A stretch of DNA of 64,000 nucleotides from Pyrrhosoma nymphula. Taxonomy: Eukaryota; Arthropoda; Insecta; Odonata; Coenagrionidae. A model generated the notes under the pieces. That model saw only the letters and a list, made by a program, of their open reading frames with translations. It was not told the origin of the DNA and ran no database searches. Position 1 is the stretch's first letter, and the number at the start of each line of letters is the position of its first letter. The stretch is from the NCBI GenBank assembly GCA_963573305.1, contig OY754334.1, positions 88,967,848 through 89,031,847 on the forward strand, written 5' to 3'. Positions 22,540 through 34,689 of this stretch are shown piece by piece. The position numbers were made by a program, and so were the translations under genes.

Positions 22540-23175
22540 AGTTGCTGTGGAGGGTGGGAAAGTGACCGCCGCTGATACATTTTAGAAGGGTGTTCTTTCG
22601 ACCCTTCACATCCCTACTCAGTGGGGGGCAAGACCCTTCCATCGGCAACTTCGCTCGACCCTCTATCCCTTTAGCGGTCATTCTCTCAGCATGTGTCAGC
22701 CATCACTAATTGTATGTGCAGTGGATTTTCTAAATAAATATTCGTTGGCTATACAAAAACATTAACCACTGAAATGAACTACTTGTGTTTTGCAGTGTGT
22801 TCTCAAATTTTAAGCAAAATTCTTGCTCTTATCATAATGGAGTTGTCTTCTGCTTTCTGTAAACCATTACTTTCCAATAAATATCCTAAAATCGTTAATA
22901 TAACATCTATAAATTCATTTAAAATTATAAAATGATCAAATAAACACAAAGAATTCATTTCAGACATCCATTCTCTCACGTTTGCTATAAATGATTGTTT
23001 AAAAACACCACTGCACATTTAAAAAATTACCGCAGCCCCATGCTATAAGAGGGTTTGCTCATGAGATGGAGGGTCGAGACCAGTTGCCGACCCAAGGGAC
23101 AGAAGAGTAGGGTCGGTACGCCGGAGAAGATATTCCCTTTAAAATGCCTCCGTACAGAGCGGGATACTAAAGATA
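22540..23175. repeat. Imperfect inverted repeat (foldback-like)
   Basis: The left arm (about 22540-22665) and the right arm (about 23070-23175) are reverse complements at roughly 65-75 percent. Clearest are gagggtcgagcgaagttgcc (minus strand, left) against gagggtcgagaccagttgcc (plus strand, right), and a shared cttctaaaatg / ctttaaaatg block further out. The spacer is about 400 bp and AT-rich. Confidence 0.5.
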
Positions 23176-23369
23176 TTTCCGAGAAAAGTTCACCGGCATT
23201 AATGAATACTCTGGGTGCTGGCAACGTGGAGTATCAGCAACTGGCCCTAGCGCAGAGACCGATACTTCACGTCACCTCCGCAGCCTATTGGAGTTTCGTT
23301 CAGTCAGTACAGCTACTTAGGTTATTGTTTTTCGTACCATAGAAGAAATTCCCCTATTTTTTCTTCCAT

Positions 23370-23497
23370 ACCACGTGATTTGAGAAACTTCCTGTACGCT
23401 TGACAAATTTCCCGGCTTTTTCCCAGTTATTCCCCGGGATTTTCATTTCCCAGTTTTTTCCTGGTTTCTCCTGATTTCCCGGTCGCTAGACACCCTG
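23370..23497. repeat. TTCCCTGA-rich repeat end, second copy
   Basis: Reads gtacgcttgacaaatttccc, then repeated cccagtt/cccggt units, and ends gctagacaccctg. The minus strand starts CAGGGTGTCTAGCG. RTE coding sequence resumes directly after it. Confidence 0.5.
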
Positions 23498-23499
23498 AA

Positions 23500-24420
23500 A
23501 AACTTATACAGAAACTCAGAAAAATAGGAATATATTGGTGGGATAGGAGGTTCATTGGAAACTTATACATATCCCAGAGGGCACAGGTGAGGATGGCTGA
23601 TAGTGAATCAAGGTGGCCAGGTAAGGCAAGGGTACCCGCTGCCGCATTTGCTCTTTAATATTTATGCTGAGGAAATGGTAAAATATCCATGGGAAGAGCT
23701 AGATTAAGGAATCTAAGTATGAGGCCAGCTGATGAAGTCTGTTAGATTAACGGACAACCAGGCATTGGTTAGTCAGTCATTGAAGAAGTTGCAAGCTTTA
23801 GTATATGCATTACAAAATCAGTACGGCAAATACAGAATGAAGATAATAAGAAAATAAAAGTAATGAGATTTTCCAGGATGAACAAAATGAGACTGACCAT
23901 AAAAGTAGGCAAGCACAAACTGTAACACTAGAACAATTTAACTATTTTTGTCATGCATTGAAGAAAAACTGGCATGGTGGCGAGGAAAAAAACGAAAGTT
24001 ACACTAGCAAAAGAAGCATTTAGAAGTAAGAGGGAGCAGAAGACAAGAGGCCTTATGTGAGTATGTGAAAAAAGGTTTGCAAAGAGTTTAATAAGGAGTG
24101 CAGCATTGTATGGCACTGCAGAAATGCAGACTCTTGAGAAAAGATGAGAATAAGCGGCAGGCATTTGAAATGTGGGTGTGTAGGAGAATGGAGAACACAC
24201 GATTGACAAACAGGAAGATGAATGAGAAAGTGGCAAGGTTAGCTAAGAAAGGACACTTATGGAGGAGATTTGGTAGGAGAGGTAGGGAAAGTAGTTGGAA
24301 CAGGCAATGTGGGAAAAAGGGATGCTGAAGGCCCAAATAGAGGGGAGGATAGGGGAAAACAGAGAATTGGCTTTATAGATGGGATGAAGGTAGGTTAGGA
24401 TGTATAATGAGATGAAGAAA
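23500..24420 (+). pseudogene. RTE-type LINE, distal reverse transcriptase and C-terminus
   Basis: The reading gives KLRKIGIYWWDRRFIGNLY, then HLLFNIYAEEMVK, the RT block B region. The catalytic FADDQ box is changed to LTDNQ (about 23747). Further on are KVMRFSRMNKMRLTIK, then DENKRQAFEMWVCRRMENTR and a C-terminal EGRIGEN. The last open piece is at 24098-24328. This is typical of insect RTE elements, where the C-terminal segment EAFEMWVWRRM is highly conserved. It is probably the same copy as 15272-16568, separated by later insertions. It has many stops and frame changes and altered catalytic residues. Confidence 0.75.
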
Positions 24421-25630
24421 GAAATCGTGTAAGGAGGTAGGGTCTGGCATCACTAAAAACCTAAAGGAATTGCACTCTTTTCAATTACAACCTTCCTTAA
24501 CTGGTTACTGAAGGGGTGAGGGATGTGTGATCCCATGGTGGGCGGTGGTGACCATCGCACACCAAGACCGTCTTGCGTGGTAAAGAGCCACATCCTCCAG
24601 GTGCCCCTGGTTTTCGCAGAACATGATGGATCTAGACTTGGCGGTCATTAACAGCTCCCATCATCACGGTGCGTCCCTGTGCCAAGGAGGATAGGGGAAT
24701 AGCATACTTGCGTAGACCTTCCAGGAATGATGTGATTAATGTCTAAGGTGAACTAGCTTATTAAATGCACTAATTCTCTGGATTTACTTCATTTGTCAAA
24801 CTTCCATGAAGTCACCACTAGAACCTCATAATCTCACTACCACCATACCTAAATTGAAATACACAATGTACATAAAAACCTACGAGTAAAATTGTACTCA
24901 TAGGTTTGTATGAAGATTGTATAGCGGCTGGAATAGGATAAAAATAGGTGAAGATTTAAGCATATAGGACACATTCCTTTCATTTGATGTCAAGCAATTT
25001 ATCTCAATAATAAGAATTAAAACAATCGCAGCTGATAATTTCTGGTTTGTAATTTACCAAAAGATCCCTATTCTAACAAAGTATACATGGAAATATTTCT
25101 TCACAATGATGGATTTATGTATACTCAAACTATTACTAATTAATGTTTTCAAATAATAAAGTAATGAATTTTCTAGTGTATCCTATAATAGCATTCAGTG
25201 TTCTTGTAGCTTAGCCATGATTTGAATGCTGAATTCACCAATCGCAATGATTACGTAAAGATTTACTTAATTGGCTTTATCTGCTGCCTACCTATTTTCA
25301 TTCTCGCCTCCCTGTCTTCCCATGCCTCTCCATGTAACAGCCATAACATTTATGACTCAACCAGTAATTTTACTTTGTAATTTTTCACAATGGGTTATTT
25401 GCAGATGACCAGTTTCACTGTAAAGGCAACATCCTAAGGTAGAGAGTACACAAGTGAAGGAAGCAAATACATTTATGCATAAGAGGGTGTATCGGCCATT
25501 GAATGACATTATTGAGAATATGAGGATTAACTTATTGTTCCGTCACACCAGCAAACATTTCTGCTGATAAATAAAGATAGATAGAGCTCTTATGAGAGAT
25601 CTTTTCTGAAATAATTAGGTAAGTACCTTC
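24421..25630. other. RTE 3' tail, then unassigned DNA
   Basis: 24421-24720 is GC-richer and probably the LINE 3' untranslated region (it includes gtggtgaccatcgcacacca). From 24720 to 25630 the DNA is AT-rich and shows nothing I can name. Confidence 0.4.
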
Positions 25631-26044
25631 TAGGGATGGGACGTGCACACGTATGGAGGCGTGTACACATTTTCTTTTTCTTGCAAAATAATACACGTTA
25701 GCATCTTCCACCTTTGATCACGAATTGCCGCCACATCCTCCCCCCCTCCCCCGGTCACTTAAAATGACTTGAGTCAAGGTGAATCGTTACGAATCAGTGT
25801 GTACGGTACTTCCAGGAATCTAGATCACAGTCTGTGACTACTGTCACATCTTACTCCCTGTGACAGTTTGACCTTGCGTTGCAGGACCCCAACGCTCTAG
25901 GCGTACATACCCGCAGGCCCACCGCAGAACGGAATGTGGGGCCAGAGACTAACTATTGTATGCGTTGGGACAGGTAAGACGTGTACACGTCTGAATAACA
26001 AGCATGTACACGTTTCCTACAATACATGCTTTTGCCCATCCCCA
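25631..26044. mobile_element. hAT-type non-autonomous element with perfect 8-bp duplication
   Basis: The left end is TAGGGATGGGACGTG. The right end on the minus strand is TGGGGATGGGCAAAAG. Both are flanked by gtaccttc (25623-25630 and 26045-26052), an exact 8-bp target duplication. The 414-bp interior has no transposase and contains several copies of cgtgtacac, including the perfect palindrome acgtgtacacgt at 25979-25990. The ends recall hAT elements of the GGGATGGG type. Confidence 0.8.
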
Positions 26045-26052
26045 GTACCTTC

Positions 26053-27118
26053 CCACGTGGTCTAATATTCTTAGGCACGAGAAAAAATGAGTTCACAGGA
26101 TACCAATACAGCAACACCAATGTAGGAAGGTGGTTTGGTATCGGTAAACACATTTTTCTGCCTTCTGATCATGATCTTGGAAGATTAATTACAAAAATAA
26201 AACCTCACACGAAGTCTTGTTTCACATAATTGGAGCATAGCATACCTCCGGTGCAATGGTGAGGCAAACGAAAAAAATCGAGATGTCAATATGGAATCAA
26301 TAGAGATTGAGGAAAAGTCAGGGAAAAGGAGAGGAAAATGCCCTTGCAATTCAACTCATTCCATGAGAAGTGCGAAACCAGACAAACCCAGTAACAAATC
26401 TCAAGGTAAATAAAGCATCCCTGTTACTCAAATGATGGATGACGAGAAATATCAAATATGATAACGAACAGAGAAAAAGAACAGTACTCGCGATCATCCG
26501 ATGATTTCAAAACTGTATCATTGGAGTGCAAAGCAAATTTTACACAGAATTACACCAGTAACATGAGTTTCCAATGAGATGTAAATAAGTTGTGGAGATA
26601 TTTTATTACAGCAGTGATTTATCCCATCCTTATAGAACCCTCTTTAAAATTAATGGAGGGTGAGAAACATAGTAATACGAGGCGCTCGCGGAAACAGACA
26701 TATGGCTTCCGTCATTTCTATGGTCATTGGAATATATTGCCGATAGGTTGAATAATTAGTATCTTCCCATATATTAATCAATGGTAGTACGAACTAAAGA
26801 AAAATACACATGTACAAATAGTAATAAATGACACCAAATCCTAAATAACAATTAATTACCTTCCAGACATCAATATGCTGGCCAAACTGGCGTTTCCCCT
26901 TTCCTCACTGTCCCATCAGTAGTCATCTCCATGGTAAATTTGGAAATCCAATCCTTTTCCCACCTTCCTTCTCCGAGACAAATGACTTCATTAGACGGCA
27001 GTAATTCGCTATTTCCAGTATTGGAGTAGATACACAATTATGCGTCCGGCTCTACGAGTGTTCTCAAACATTCGTGGGGTTTGTGGATTTACCATATTCA
27101 CGTGGATTACAAGATTTT
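26053..27118. other. No recognised feature
   Basis: AT-rich DNA; no open frame with recognisable similarity, no clear repeat ends. Confidence 0.4.
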
Positions 27119-27176
27119 CAAGTTAAACCAAGTCAACTAAGTTGAACCAAGTGAACCAAGTCAACCAAGTTAAACC
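27119..27176. repeat. Short minisatellite
   Basis: Repeats of about 9-10 bp of the type aaccaagtcaa occur six times with small changes. Confidence 0.7.
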
Positions 27177-27904
27177 GGCGACGGCGTGATAAAGTAAGTG
27201 ACTAAATAAGAACTATTCTAATGAAATGATACTTATATTTTCACAACTTCGTACAAGTAAACATTTTTAAATTAATATTTTTTAAACAAATAAAGAAAGT
27301 AAATATCCAGAGGATCCAGAGTAACAAAATATTAATAATAAGATAGACACTCTGACCCGGAAGTAGGATGTGCGCGCGAAGATTACCACATTTGATGATG
27401 CCACACATCAAGGTATTTAGAAGATATATCTTCTATTCTACTTGACACTGATGAACGTGGAAACTTAATGGGTCCATGATGAAATGGATTAAATCAAGAT
27501 ACATTCAAGGGAGGAAAAATTCCCTGCGATCTCTAGTATTCGCGTTTAAGCCTAGGGAGGCTCTGCGCGCCAAAAGACCTTTGGTAAAGGTGAGCTTTCG
27601 TCTCGCACGGTTAACATTTTTTTAACGTAGGAAACAGACGAAATTGAATTTTAATAGGAGTAGAGAAAGAATGCCCTTGCATTTATAATTGAGCTTCTAA
27701 TGAGATCATTACCTGTGTTGAGTGGTACGTTTAGCCATTTAATTATTTCCACAGTCTTAGTAAACTCAATATCACTATCATTAGCTAAGCCTTAACTCCA
27801 ATAAGTTGCGCTTTCCAAGTCTCACATGGTCTCACAGTCAGCATCGAAAGTTCTTTTTTCCCTCCCAGGCACACGGCGGTTAGCGGGGGGAGGGGCGGGC
27901 GGCG
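27177..27904. other. No recognised feature
   Basis: AT-rich to 27830, then a G-rich stretch (ggggggaggggcgggcggcg) leading into the next repeat. Confidence 0.4.
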
Positions 27905-28015
27905 GCGGCTTTGGTGCAAAAGGAAAAATGGTGGTTATAAGGTATTCCATACCCCTCAGACCCCCGGAAATTCGCAACCCCCCCCCCCCCCCCAAACAAC
28001 GACCTTAACCATGGC
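27905..28015 (-). repeat. Dispersed repeat, copy 1 (minus)
   Basis: On the minus strand it reads ggttaaggtcgttgtttggg, then a G run, a ccgggggtctgagg segment and tatggaataccttat. The same order occurs on the plus strand at 29142-29270. It is probably a small hAT-like element with a CAGGGGCGG-type end. Confidence 0.55.
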
Positions 28016-28333
28016 CCCTTTAAGTCTATTTGTATAATATGATTAAATGGGGCCATGCCTTCCGCCGATGCAAGCACACTAATATTATCGGAATCAGCAC
28101 AAATCAATCAGAGCGCACAACAGCAAATGCGCTTCAATCAAACGAACATTGTAACATACCGCGGTACTAATATCAAATGGTATTTATTCTCGACCTCTAT
28201 TACTATTCGGTGCAAATATCACGAGTTTAGGTCAAATAATATATCTATTTTTTACTTTAGCCGACGTTTCGGATCTAATATCTCGTCTTTCAAATGTGTA
28301 GTGTAGGTTTCGCATATTTCGTGAAAGAACCAA
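28016..28333. other. No recognised feature
   Basis: Unassigned DNA between two repeats. Confidence 0.35.
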
Positions 28334-28601
28334 GGGGCTGTCCATAATTGACGTCCACACGATTGGGGGGGGAGGGGTCACCACCTTGTGACAGGGGGGA
28401 GTCCGGGGCTATGCTTCATGTGACACCCACACTTCCACTGTATATTATGTCTTACTTTTACTCAAACTGTGGGGGGGAGTAGAAGTTTTATCATTTTTGT
28501 GACATCATTAAAGGAGGGGGGACACTATTTGTGACTAACTGTGACAGGGGGGGGGGTCTAGTTTGGTCCAAAATTGTGTGACATCATTTATGGACAGCCC
28601 C
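28334..28601. mobile_element. Small terminal-inverted-repeat element, GGGGCTGTCC type
   Basis: The left end is GGGGCTGTCCATAATTGACG. The right end on the minus strand is GGGGCTGTCCATAAATGATG. The flanks share only caa (ccaa if one C is counted twice), so the superfamily is uncertain. The interior has three G runs, each near gtgac (for example tgtgacagggggg), and no coding frame. Ends of this kind are very common in arthropod genomes. Confidence 0.7.
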
Positions 28602-28954
28602 CAACGCCGGTTTTTATAGAGTTATGAGAATTAATAGTATGAGTATCTTCGCTTCACAAATTCTGCCAACGATCACGATAGACATAACGATGAGAAGAGC
28701 ATCCATGAGTATAAGCTTAAGCTTAAATTTATTCCGGTTACCGTGTGATATGCCTTTGTTATCGTCATATGTGTTACCTATATTGTTTTCTTCACTACCC
28801 GTGTAGCCGCGTTCAAAATATAAATACATAGGTACCTCTGTGTTTAGAGCTGCCACACATGTCTTTTATCATGCTGCTGCTTAACTACAGCTGCAATATA
28901 TTGAACCTTACTTTAACAAAGGCATTTCTTGGCATTACTTACCAACTATTTACT
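28602..28954. other. No recognised feature
   Basis: AT-rich DNA with overlapping short frames on both strands, none recognisable. Confidence 0.35.
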
Positions 28955-29141
28955 TCACTACGTTGAAGAGACTGGGACTTATCAAGAATGGTGAGAGGCT
29001 CCTGAGATTTTACCATGCATTAGTTAGCCATCACCTCTAATGCAATGCGGGATATTGGGGTCAAGCGCAAAAATATTTCACCCGTGTATATGAAAAAAAA
29101 TGTTTTACATGATCGTATTCTTCATGAGTGCACCCACTTCA
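28955..29141 (+). pseudogene. LINE reverse transcriptase C-terminal scrap
   Basis: Reads TLKRLGLIKNGERLLRFYHA, then LVSHHL, stop, CNAGYWGQAQKYFTRVYEKK. This matches the thumb/C-terminal region of jockey/R1-type LINEs (a YHALV...HL...YWG pattern). About 60 residues survive. It is cut at 29141 by the next repeat. Confidence 0.5.
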
Positions 29142-29270
29142 TCAGGGGCGGGTTAAGGTCGTTTGTTTGGAGGGCATTGCCTCTTTCCGGGGGTCAGGGA
29201 GATATGGAATGAATACCTTATGATTTAATTTTTTCTATTTCCCCAGGAATTAAGGGGGCGGCGCCCTCCC
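29142..29270 (+). repeat. Dispersed repeat, copy 2 (plus)
   Basis: Begins caggggcgggttaaggtcgt and shares the order of blocks seen on the minus strand at 27905-28015, including ccgggggtcaggg and atggaatgaatacctta. Confidence 0.55.
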
Positions 29271-30943
29271 TCCTTCGTCTTATTAGTCATTTATTTAATC
29301 TCTCCTATCTAAATAAGTATTCATATTCGTCCACTTCCCTCTTTTTTCTACATTATTCGATCCATGCTCCTAAAACTTCTCATTAATGCTACCTACGCCT
29401 GGGACGCAACCACAGAAAATGAGGCAAGTGCTTACACAATTTTTTAGAAGAACAATGAATTTCCCATCCACGGTGATTGAGATTGATTCGCAAAAGAAAG
29501 CATAAGCTAATTTAGGTATGGAGCAAGAAGGAAAGAGCTCTAAAAAAGCCATACCGTGAGTTTGTCGGTCTAGTTTCTCATTGAATGCGTAACATATTTA
29601 TTTTCAAGGATGTATCTAAATTAATTAAATCCTTAAGGTATGACGTGTCCGCCTTATGTTCAACCGCTATATTTAAGCCGACGAAAACCTTGGCGAAGGC
29701 TATGCAATGGCTCATATGCATGGCGCATAAGCAACGCCCATATGGCAATGAGCTTCTCTAGAATTAGAAAGGCTGGGGAAAATGTAATGGCAGTAGGACA
29801 GAAGTCATATCGTTCATCGGATGTTCACATATCTACAAGTCATTTTGGATGATAATGGGGAGGGGAGAATTGATGACCGAGGACTCTGAGCGAGAATACA
29901 CTAATTTATAGTTAATATTAAAAATAAAAATAGTAGTTGTCCAAAAAAATCAAATAGTTGAATATTGCATTCATGGGTTTTGCGGTGGGTTTTATAATTA
30001 TAAATCAACGTTTCAACAGGAGAGGGTTAATCTATTAATACTTTCCCCCTTGAAACAGTCACACTTCTTAACACTAATTGTTCACTTTCTTGGTATTTTC
30101 ACTCAACCCTCCAACCCCATGGATAGTTTTGTGCATACATGTGTAACCTTATGCCCTACTGTCTTTGTACCTGACGATGCCAGTTAAATCGTACCTATAA
30201 CATATCTGTGGAAAATTATTATATGGACATATACAACTTCCACGAGGTGGAACTTGAAGTATTGAGTTTATATTAAACCAAAAAGAGGAAATAATAAAGG
30301 CAGAAGATGCTGATGAGGTGTCATAATAGGCGTTCCACCAAATCAATGGTATTTGGGTTTAGTACATCCCTCCCTACACTTTCCCCGGCAGTGGGGAGCT
30401 TTCCTTAATGTCTCATTCATAAAACTATCTATTCTCCAGAGTGAAATCCTTTAAAAACTCATTTACCTCCCTTCGTGCTGCAATTCAAATTGCAATTCTT
30501 CTCCTCCCACTCCTGCGCTGAATTAACATTTTGCCCTCGGTTACCCTCATCAGTAATTCTTTACCCCTTAATATGCCCTCTAAACATTTATGCTACCTCC
30601 TTCGAATTTGTGGGATCAGCTTCTTTTCTTCCCCTACCATATCTACTGCTTCGCCACATGTTTTTCAGGGCACTCTGCTCTTTCCATCCTTTTTCTTACC
30701 CACTTTTCAAAAACGTTCTGTTTACGCTCATATTACATCCGCAGCGCCGATTTTATGAACAATGCAACGCAACGCTCCACATCTTTTGATGTCTTTACTT
30801 AGCCCCTCATCATTACTCGCATTTTCGTAAATTCTCCTTTTTAATTTTCTGCTAAGTCTGTTCTCATTCACCATGCTCCTAAGTCATGTGAAATACTCCA
30901 CCTGCTCTAGTTTACACACTCCTGATATCAGTTTTAATCCTAG
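29271..30943. other. Mostly unassigned; one weak terminal-unit motif
   Basis: No convincing protein. At 30171-30196 cctgacgatgccagttaaat followed by cg looks like a decayed version of the CTGANGA stem-loop described elsewhere in this window. The pyrimidine-rich part 30460-30760 has three overlapping plus-strand frames with no similarity. Confidence 0.35.
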
Positions 30944-31169
30944 TGATAATTTGGAAATAATTTCACTTTGTAATATTTCACAGAAAGTTTTATTTCTACC
31001 GACCCAGGGTTTCGACTTTTATATACACTGTATATAATTATATAAGATGCTCGTGGTGAGCTATTGTCACCTTGATAATGACTGTGTAATGGCCGAAACC
31101 CTTGGTCGGAAGAAATAAAACTTTATGTGGTATACCTGTGTTACAAAGTAAAATGATTTCCAAATTATC
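30944..31169. repeat. Penelope-type palindrome with stem-loop motif
   Basis: The left arm (30944-31020) and the right arm (31090-31169) are reverse complements at about 80 percent. The minus-strand left arm reads gtcgaaaccctgggtcggta and the right arm gccgaaacccttggtcggaa, and both continue agaaataaaacttt. The loop has TATATA-like runs and ccttgataatgac. The right arm completes a TTGATAAT...GAAAC motif. Confidence 0.65.
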
Positions 31170-33574
31170 GCAATGTGTTTCCATCATATTAGGCCGGAAA
31201 ATTCGATGTAGGTATGAGCATTCAGCTTTAAGTCACGCCAGGGCCCAAAGTGGGCTTCTAAACGCTCATATGCAAAGCCAACAAGCCCCTACTCTTATTT
31301 GAATTCGCAATGTTACTTTTTTACGTTCGGTCGCCAATAAGCATAAAAAGACAAAGCAATTGCCTTGGATTTTGCGTGAATCCACGAAAAATTGGCAGAT
31401 TGACAGAAAAATCGGACAATAAGGAACCATAATCTCCATAATTGTAAGGGAAAACTCAAGAAGTAAATTCTCTAATTCTCAAGAAGAGTATTTTAACACG
31501 CACCGACCCTGGTTACGACGCATCGCATAGTGTCATTTTCAAGGTTTGAAACCTTGAAATTGACACCATGTGTCGAAACCATTTTCGGTGCGCATTAAAA
31601 TAGTGTGTGGAAATTTACTACGTATTGTGAGTGAGTTTTTTCTAAACCACTATAGAGATTGAATATTCCCACCAAGTTAAGCCTGAAACGCTTTCATACG
31701 GACCAAAGTAGTTGCAATAGATATTTCCTACGAAATTCCCACCCTCGGTAGGTAGACTAGACTATCTATTTGTGTTTAATAACATTTCGTCATTACTAAA
31801 ACCTCACCCCGCTTGCAATGCCCCGCATGATTTTGTTTGATCTCATAGTATTCATAAATCAATAGAACTAATATTACTAATCAGTTGTTGTATTATAACC
31901 AGTGTACTGCATGTTAGCCTACGTAGCACTCTCCTTGTTTCTGATTTGGCCATGCATTGTTCTCCTGACTGCTTTTTAATATGCGCCTGGCGGCCGGGGG
32001 AGCGTGTGCGGCTTGTCCTTATAATAGGACGAGTGTTGCATGCCTGGTGTGGAATCACTCCGTGCCGCACACCCTGCACGTGGCTTACACCGTACTTCTT
32101 AGACGTAGATTTAGAATACCGAACGATGATGGCATGTTTTGTATTTGAGCATTCGGGGATAATCCACGATTTTTTCGGTGGAACGAATTTCTACAACTTT
32201 GCCAGTTTTCGCAGAAACCCTTATAAAATAAGTGAGTGGAGGGTTTGCGCAGTAATCGTTGCGAGGGGGGAGTGCGAATTGGAGGGGCGATGTGGAGGGG
32301 AGCTTATAACAGCGAACCTCCGCGTCTGCGCCATTGCTCACCTCGGGCCAGTCGCGCGAGTGGCACAGGAGGAAGAGGTTGAAGGCCGGTACTCACCAGC
32401 ATCACGACAGGTAAAAACGCTTCTTTCTTCCGAGTGCTTATTAATGGACGCGGGGAGTATGTTCCGTGGTTATCATTCGAGTCTACTACACGAATCAATT
32501 CTCATCGACAAGACTCGCGGAAAATGTCGGGGAAAAAATTGAAAACCGGGTCGCAAGAAATTAAATTATTATAGTACATATTCATTCACACTCTGCTTCT
32601 TTTATGGAGGATCGGCCAAGAAAGTGCTGTCACATGCTCATCTACATATGAGATCCACCACAGGGACGCAAACTATGAAAAAAGTAGAGAAGTAACAAAA
32701 GAAATGGAAGGGATAATTATGAGATTTGGATCATATTCGTGCCGATCGATAATTACATACATTCGTACTGCGGTACCAGAGTAATCGCATCAATATTCTG
32801 AGCCCACGGGAGCGCTTCTGTTGACTTCTTTTGTCTATTGCTGTTTCGTTGGAGGATTTTGGAATCGCACTGAACTGAACGTGGTCTGAACGACATCGGG
32901 TGGTAAATTTGCGTATTTATTGATTAATTCACCCGTCCTATTTCTGCATTTTTCGCGCCTAATTCCCAGTGAAACGAAGTTATAACATTCGTAGGAGTCA
33001 TTCCATTAATCCCTTAGTGATTTTTAATGATTGTGTTCCTAAATGATGATCCGGAATTAGTTAATATTTCGTTGCATACTGTTTTGAACTGACACTGCAG
33101 CAATGATTTCGTGAGTGTTGAATACAGTTATTTAAAATAAATAAACTCTTCCACAGATATTATTGCAAACTCAGCATTAAACTTACACTCTTTACTCGAG
33201 CCTTCTCAATTCTCCTAATTTTTAGCACAAAGAAATAATACTACAATAATGGTATTTTTGCAAATATTAGCCCATATTATTAATAAGTATCATAGTTGTG
33301 GCACTTCGAATATCTGACGTTAGTTCAAAATGCCAGCGCCGCTCCGAGCTGTGACTCGAATAAATGTCAATCTATTGGTCAGATTTCGATGGCATAATGA
33401 CCTTTTCGTAATCAGGAGACGAGAACCTGAGAGAAAATTTAATCTTTGACCACGTTAATACCTATTCTCGAACCGTGGCGCAGCATAAGTTCACCCAATT
33501 TTTAAAAATGTGATACATGTTGACGGTCTAATAACTCCCTTTATAAATAATAATTGTAATAACCTCTATTTACC
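31170..33574. other. No recognised feature; one long unassigned frame
   Basis: A plus-strand frame of 198 codons (31946-32542) crosses a GC-rich island (32230-32520) with strong donor-like sites on both strands (cgacag/GTAAAA on plus at 32403-32414; GTGAGT on minus near 32390). It has no recognised domain, so I do not call a gene, though a promoter or first exon here is possible. The remainder is AT-rich and empty. Confidence 0.3.
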
Positions 33575-33735
33575 TAACAGCCGAAGCCAATTACTAGGTA
33601 TTTATTATATGGAAGAACACACAACCATGCCCTGGGAGGTGTACATTTCCTACCCAGGCGGGATTCGAACCCGCGACCTTCGGTTTGGCAGGCGAGGAGG
33701 CTTTACCCCGCCGCCACCAAGGCCGACAAATATTA
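33575..33735 (-). repeat. tRNA-derived SINE, family A
   Basis: The minus strand has a perfect polymerase III B box, GGTTCGAATCC (plus 33661-33671), with an A-box-like ggcggggtaaag upstream, then a tRNA-unrelated body, ctcccagggcatggttgtgt. Two more members are at 36130-36240 and 39815-39995. Confidence 0.75.
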
Positions 33736-34689
33736 TAGGTGGCCACGCTAAATTTTTGTAAAAAGTCATGAGGCAGGACTATACTTAAAATACACAAAAT
33801 TTTATTTTTGGCCCACGACCATGGCATAATGGAGTAGCAAAAACAATAAAACGAAAATTTTACAGCGGCGAGAAAAAATAACGATATTAGAGAATGTGTT
33901 CCAGGTTTATGTATATATTTTCTGTAGTTTTAAACTTTTTTTGGAACCACAAAAAACATTTGTGGGTCCAATGGCGTTGAAAATGGCGCGTTGGGAGGTT
34001 ATGAGAGGTCTGGGGATGCGCCGCGCGCTGAATTAATTAGTAAAACTACGCGATTTATACCCATCCAATCTTCACTTCAACCCAAGCGATAGCTTACCCT
34101 GACCATTGTGTAAATTTGCGTGGAAACGTTCACATTATTTCTGATTTTATTCCACGGACAGACGTTTCGCGGATTCAAATACGAGTCACCCCATTTAAAA
34201 TCCAAGCTGTAACTTTTGTGAATCGCAGGTCTATCCAGATACCCCAACGCTACGATAAGTGTGCGTGATTCGCTCGCCGCAGAGCTTCAATACTCAAGAG
34301 GTAAGCTTCAAACACGGCCATCAAAAGAAAAACCTCAGGTAGATTACGTTAGAAAATATCAGTTAATTTTAATCCTATGCCTCAGAAGGATACAATGTTT
34401 AGTGAATATCTACCCCTTGCCGCCCTACTTTAAGGTGGCTTGCAGGATAGTCCATACATCTATAGTGCATACACACGTGTTACCTTGCGAGCCGCCTCAA
34501 GGGCGTATGGCGGGAATGTTTGGTGATGAGCCACGAAGGAGGTAGGGAATAGAGAAAAGGAATTGGAAGAGGTGAAGGACGAAAAGTAAGGTGTGTGAAT
34601 ATACTGCAAAGAACTACACATAGGCATAGATCAATTAAAGTAAAGACGAATGTCCATAATTTACAGTTTCATGTATGAATGAAGATATT
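33736..34689. other. No recognised feature
   Basis: AT-rich to 34230; then mixed composition without coding similarity. Confidence 0.35.

Noticed and set aside
23055..23342. 95-codon frame across the foldback region
   Set aside because: Falls on an inverted-repeat arm and has no recognisable domain.
33661..33671. Perfect tRNA B box, possible tRNA gene
   Set aside because: The head does not fold into a full cloverleaf with acceptor stem and is followed by a non-tRNA body shared with two other copies; this is a SINE. The same holds for 34974, 35165, 36181, 40572 and 42772.
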